A stretch of 7,710 nt of DNA from a bacterium (GTDB lineage: Bacteria; Patescibacteria; Paceibacteria; UBA6257; Brennerbacteraceae): positions 1 through 7,710 of the forward strand of contig JAKALE010000015.1 in the NCBI GenBank assembly GCA_021813305.1. Reading direction: 5' to 3'. Each line of letters begins with the position of its first letter. The first letter of the stretch is position 1. The notes under the pieces are model-generated. The model was not told where the DNA came from, ran no database searches, and worked only from the letters and a program-made list of their open reading frames with translations. This document shows, piece by piece, positions 6,015-7,710 of this stretch. The position numbers and the translations under genes were made by a program.

Positions 6015-7280
6015 ATGCTTGACTTTTTCAAACAATTGTTCCGGGCCAAGGATCTGACAAAAAAGATCCTTATTGTCGCGTTGCTTCTTGTTGTGGTGCG
6101 TCTATGTGCAGCGATTCCCATTCCGGGCGCCGATCAGGCGAAATTGAAGCTGTTTTTCGCGCAAAATCAGTTTTTGGGCCTCGTGAACATCTTTTCCGGG
6201 GGCGCTTTGTCGAACTTTTCCGTTGCGATGCTTGGTGTGCAGCCGTATATTACGGCAACCATTATTTTGCAACTTTTGACCATGGTGTTTCCCCAGCTGA
6301 AGCTTTTGTATTACGAGGAAGGGGAGCAGGGCAGGATGAAATTCAATCAGTATGCGCGCGTCATGACGGTGTTTTTGGGGGCACTTCAGGCATTCGCGTT
6401 TCTCAATTACCTCAAGTCCCAGGGCGTGATTTCCTCTTTTACTCCGATTGACCTGTTGCTCAATATTTTGCTTATCACCGCCGGATCCATGTTCATCATG
6501 TGGCTCGGCGAACTTATATCCGAGCAACAGATCGGCAATGGCGTTTCGTTGATCATTTTCGCCGGCATCATCGCGGGCATCCCGGCAGCCATCTCGAGCA
6601 ATATCGCGGTATTCGACCCGTCTCAGATACCCGCATACCTTATTTTTGCCGCCATCGGGCTTATCACGGTTGTCGGTGTGGTGCTGATCAACGACGCCGA
6701 GCGCAAGATTCCGGTTAATTACGCGCGGCGCGTGCGGGGCATGAAAGTTTATGGAGGCGTATCTTCGTATTTGCCGATCAAGGTGAACCAGGCAGGCATG
6801 ATCCCTATTATTTTCGCAATCTCCATTCTTTTGTTTCCGGGTTTCATCGCGCAAATACTCTCGGTATCCAAGAACCAGGCGCTTCTCAATGTTGCAATCA
6901 CCCTGCAGTCGTTTTTGAACAATCAATTGCTGTATGGCATATCGTATTTCGTGCTCGTGTTCATGTTTACGTATTTTTATACGGTTATCACGTTCGAACC
7001 GCATGAAATTTCGCAAAACCTTCAGCAGCAGGGCGGATTCATTCCCGGTATCAGGCCCGGCGAAAACACCGCGTCGTTTTTGTCCCAAGTCCTGAATCGC
7101 ATCACGTTCCCGGGTGCCGTTTTCCTTGGACTTATCGCGGTGTTGCCGCTTATGGTGCAGGGCATAACCGGGCTTTCGTCTTTGCGTCTTGGCGGCGCAT
7201 CCATTCTTATCGTGGTGTCGGTTGCGCTGGAAACCATTCGTCAGATTCGCGCGCAGCTTTTAATGCGCGAGTACGACTAA
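6015..7280 (+). CDS. secY: Preprotein translocase subunit SecY
   Basis: SecY is the channel-forming inner-membrane subunit of SecYEG, through which proteins are exported or inserted. The 421-residue product shows ten hydrophobic segments, roughly at 17-33, 66-90, 114-132, 144-166, 176-197, 205-226, 258-283, 306-327, 366-384 and 391-409. Recognisable elements: the plug region LGLVNIFSGGALSNFS (54-69), the cytoplasmic loop AERKIPVNYARRVRG (228-242), the SecA/ribosome-contact loop GGFIPGIRPGENT (340-352), and the C-terminal RQIRAQLLMREYD. It starts three bases after rplO. GGTGA at 6002-6006 with 8-base spacing is the best SD-like motif in the operon. It is the last + strand gene of the cluster here; the common followers adk, map or infA are absent. 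Confidence 0.98.
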   Translation: MLDFFKQLFRAKDLTKKILIVALLLVVVRLCAAIPIPGADQAKLKLFFAQNQFLGLVNIFSGGALSNFSVAMLGVQPYITATIILQLLTMVFPQLKLLYYEEGEQGRMKFNQYARVMTVFLGALQAFAFLNYLKSQGVISSFTPIDLLLNILLITAGSMFIMWLGELISEQQIGNGVSLIIFAGIIAGIPAAISSNIAVFDPSQIPAYLIFAAIGLITVVGVVLINDAERKIPVNYARRVRGMKVYGGVSSYLPIKVNQAGMIPIIFAISILLFPGFIAQILSVSKNQALLNVAITLQSFLNNQLLYGISYFVLVFMFTYFYTVITFEPHEISQNLQQQGGFIPGIRPGENTASFLSQVLNRITFPGAVFLGLIAVLPLMVQGITGLSSLRLGGASILIVVSVALETIRQIRAQLLMREYD

Positions 7281-7287
7281 TTTTTTT

Positions 7288-7345
7288 AAGAAAAACGGAG
7301 ATATGGACACAGGCGCCGCAATGCGGCGCCTGTGTCCATAATCCG
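7288..7345 (-). terminator. Strong hairpin; intrinsic terminator for the minus-strand gene, possibly shared with the secY operon
   Basis: Left arm 7302-7319 and right arm 7323-7340 are perfect 18-base reverse complements around the three-base loop AAT. After a small asymmetric bulge, four more pairs form (7296-7299 with 7342-7345). Read on the minus strand, the stem is followed at once by TTTTTCTT (7295 to 7288), the classic intrinsic terminator layout, and it begins about ten bases after the stop of the minus-strand gene. Read on the plus strand there is no U-tract after the stem, so it would end the secY transcript only through the stem itself, for example by pausing or by protecting the 3' end. 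Confidence 0.85.
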
Positions 7346-7355
7346 ATACCTATTA

Positions 7356-7583
7356 TTATAATTCCGTTTTCAGAATTTCCCGCGCCAGGACAAAGAAATC
7401 AATCTTCTCATGGGGGAATTCTTTTTTGACCTTACTCATTTCCTCAAGTATTTTTTGAGTGGTAGGAGCAACTATCGCTAACAATGCCTCTATTTCTTCC
7501 TGCGTAAACGAGACCTCTTCTATTGTCGTAAAGGTTTCCTTAGAATCTGGATGGTTCGGGGAGGCAGATGTTGGTTTGATCAT
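7356..7583 (-). CDS. Small hypothetical protein, convergent to secY
   Basis: I do not recognise this protein. From ATG at 7583 it has 75 residues: a short polar N-terminus with several Pro and Ser, then a largely helical acidic and basic part containing FTQEEIEALLAIVAP, ILEEMSKVKKEF and FFVLAREILKTEL. There is no signal peptide, membrane segment or cysteine motif. The frame stays open upstream to a TTG at 7649 (97 residues). I prefer ATG because that TTG coincides with a TTGACA promoter-like hexamer and because the ATG has a pyrimidine at -1 like the operon genes. The gene ends in three in-frame stops (TAA TAA TAG) and a strong terminator, which supports a real transcribed gene. Base composition is visibly poorer in GC (for example 18 of 60 in 7561-7620, against 30 of 60 in 4681-4740). 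Confidence 0.6.
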   Translation of the reverse strand: MIKPTSASPNHPDSKETFTTIEEVSFTQEEIEALLAIVAPTTQKILEEMSKVKKEFPHEKIDFFVLAREILKTEL

Positions 7584-7620
7584 GTTTTTGATTTTTCCCA
7601 ATTCAATTGAAATTTCATAT

Positions 7621-7649
7621 ATTTTCCGTTTCTTTAACTCATTTGTCAA
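7621..7649 (-). promoter_or_regulatory. Predicted sigma70-type promoter of the minus-strand gene
   Basis: On the minus strand, a perfect -35 hexamer TTGACA (7649 to 7644) is followed after 17 bases by GAAAAT (7626 to 7621), which matches 4 of 6 positions of the -10 consensus. Transcription would start near 7614, about 30 bases before ATG 7583. The -10 is weak, so the call depends on the perfect -35, the exact spacing and the correctly placed downstream gene. Confidence 0.4.
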
Positions 7650-7671
7650 TCGTGTTACACTACGTCATACT
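7643..7671 (+). promoter_or_regulatory. Predicted sigma70-type promoter of the gene starting at 7684
   Basis: On the plus strand, TTGTCA (7643-7648, 5 of 6 to the -35 consensus) and CATACT (7666-7671, 4 of 6 to the -10 consensus) are separated by exactly 17 bases. The predicted start of transcription near 7678 is only about six bases before ATG 7684, so the mRNA would be almost leaderless. The -35 lies on the same bases as the opposite-strand -35. GTGTTACAC (7652-7660), inside the spacer, is a short inverted repeat that could be an operator, though it is too short to claim. Confidence 0.4.
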
Positions 7672-7683
7672 AACTCTTTTTTT

Positions 7684-7710
7684 ATGAAGCAATTCAAAGT
7701 GTTTGCGATT
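7684..7710 (+). CDS. N-terminus of an unidentified gene, cut by the window end
   Basis: ATG 7684 opens a frame that runs to the window edge, giving MKQFKVFAI. It follows a promoter-like sequence and a run of seven or more T, and has T at -1 like most operon genes. A basic start followed by hydrophobic residues would fit a signal peptide or membrane anchor, but nine residues cannot show that. No family can be assigned. Confidence 0.4.

Noticed and set aside
6102..7088. Long open frame (328 codons) on the strand opposite secY, and a 232-codon one opposite rplV/rpsC (300-998)
   Set aside because: Both lie wholly antisense to intact conserved genes, are rich in His, Arg and Asp as expected for shadows of membrane or basic proteins, and show no family motif.
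7247..7287. Possible terminator for the secY operon: stem TCGCGC/GCGCGA (7247-7252 with 7265-7270), then seven T at 7281-7287
   Set aside because: The stem is only six pairs with a twelve-base loop, lies in conserved secY codons, and the T-run is ten bases from the stem.
7303..7341. A 12-codon mini-ORF (ATG to TAA) exactly spanning the hairpin, with GGAG just upstream
   Set aside because: Its codons follow from the palindrome itself, the GGAG is only two bases from the ATG, and the structure would block initiation. The terminator reading on the other strand explains the sequence fully.
1..7710. CRISPR arrays, insertion sequences, tRNA or rRNA genes, phage or defence genes
   Set aside because: None is visible on either strand; nearly all of the window is occupied by conserved ribosomal protein genes and secY.

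Overview
The window is the distal two thirds of a bacterial S10-spc ribosomal protein cluster, followed by a short intergenic region and the start of an unrelated, lower-GC neighbourhood. The likely source is a Candidate Phyla Radiation (Patescibacteria) bacterium, perhaps of the Parcubacteria group. Three things point there: rpmD (L30), normally between rpsE and rplO, is cleanly absent; L15 has the N-terminal variant I associate with CPR genomes; and S19 and L22 carry long low-complexity basic tails. The phylum call is fairly firm, the group within it is not.

Layout: 3-116 is the C-terminus of rpsS. Then, all on the + strand and nearly touching, come rplV, rpsC, rplP, rpmC, rpsQ (end of S10), rplN, rplX, rplE, rpsN, rpsH, rplF, rplR, rpsE, rplO and secY (spc). 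Gaps range from -17 to +24 bases, except 45 bases before rpsE. I see no internal terminator or convincing internal promoter, so S10 and spc look like one transcription unit. All genes are intact. Their products build both ribosomal subunits, and SecY forms the membrane channel that receives nascent proteins at the ribosome exit.

Downstream of secY (7281-7355) lies a near-perfect hairpin whose U-tract faces the minus strand. It is the terminator of a small convergent gene of unknown function (7356-7583, or to 7649 with a TTG start). The usual continuation (adk, map, infA, rpmJ, rpsM) does not follow secY here. At 7621-7671 two promoter-like signals overlap back to back: one for the minus-strand gene, one for a plus-strand gene that starts at 7684 and runs off the window.

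The most notable pattern is translational. Almost none of the starts has a Shine-Dalgarno motif at normal spacing, yet all 15 complete operon genes have a pyrimidine immediately before ATG (T in 12, C in 3). I found no defence, mobile or otherwise exotic system; apart from the points listed as findings, this is a conserved housekeeping locus.
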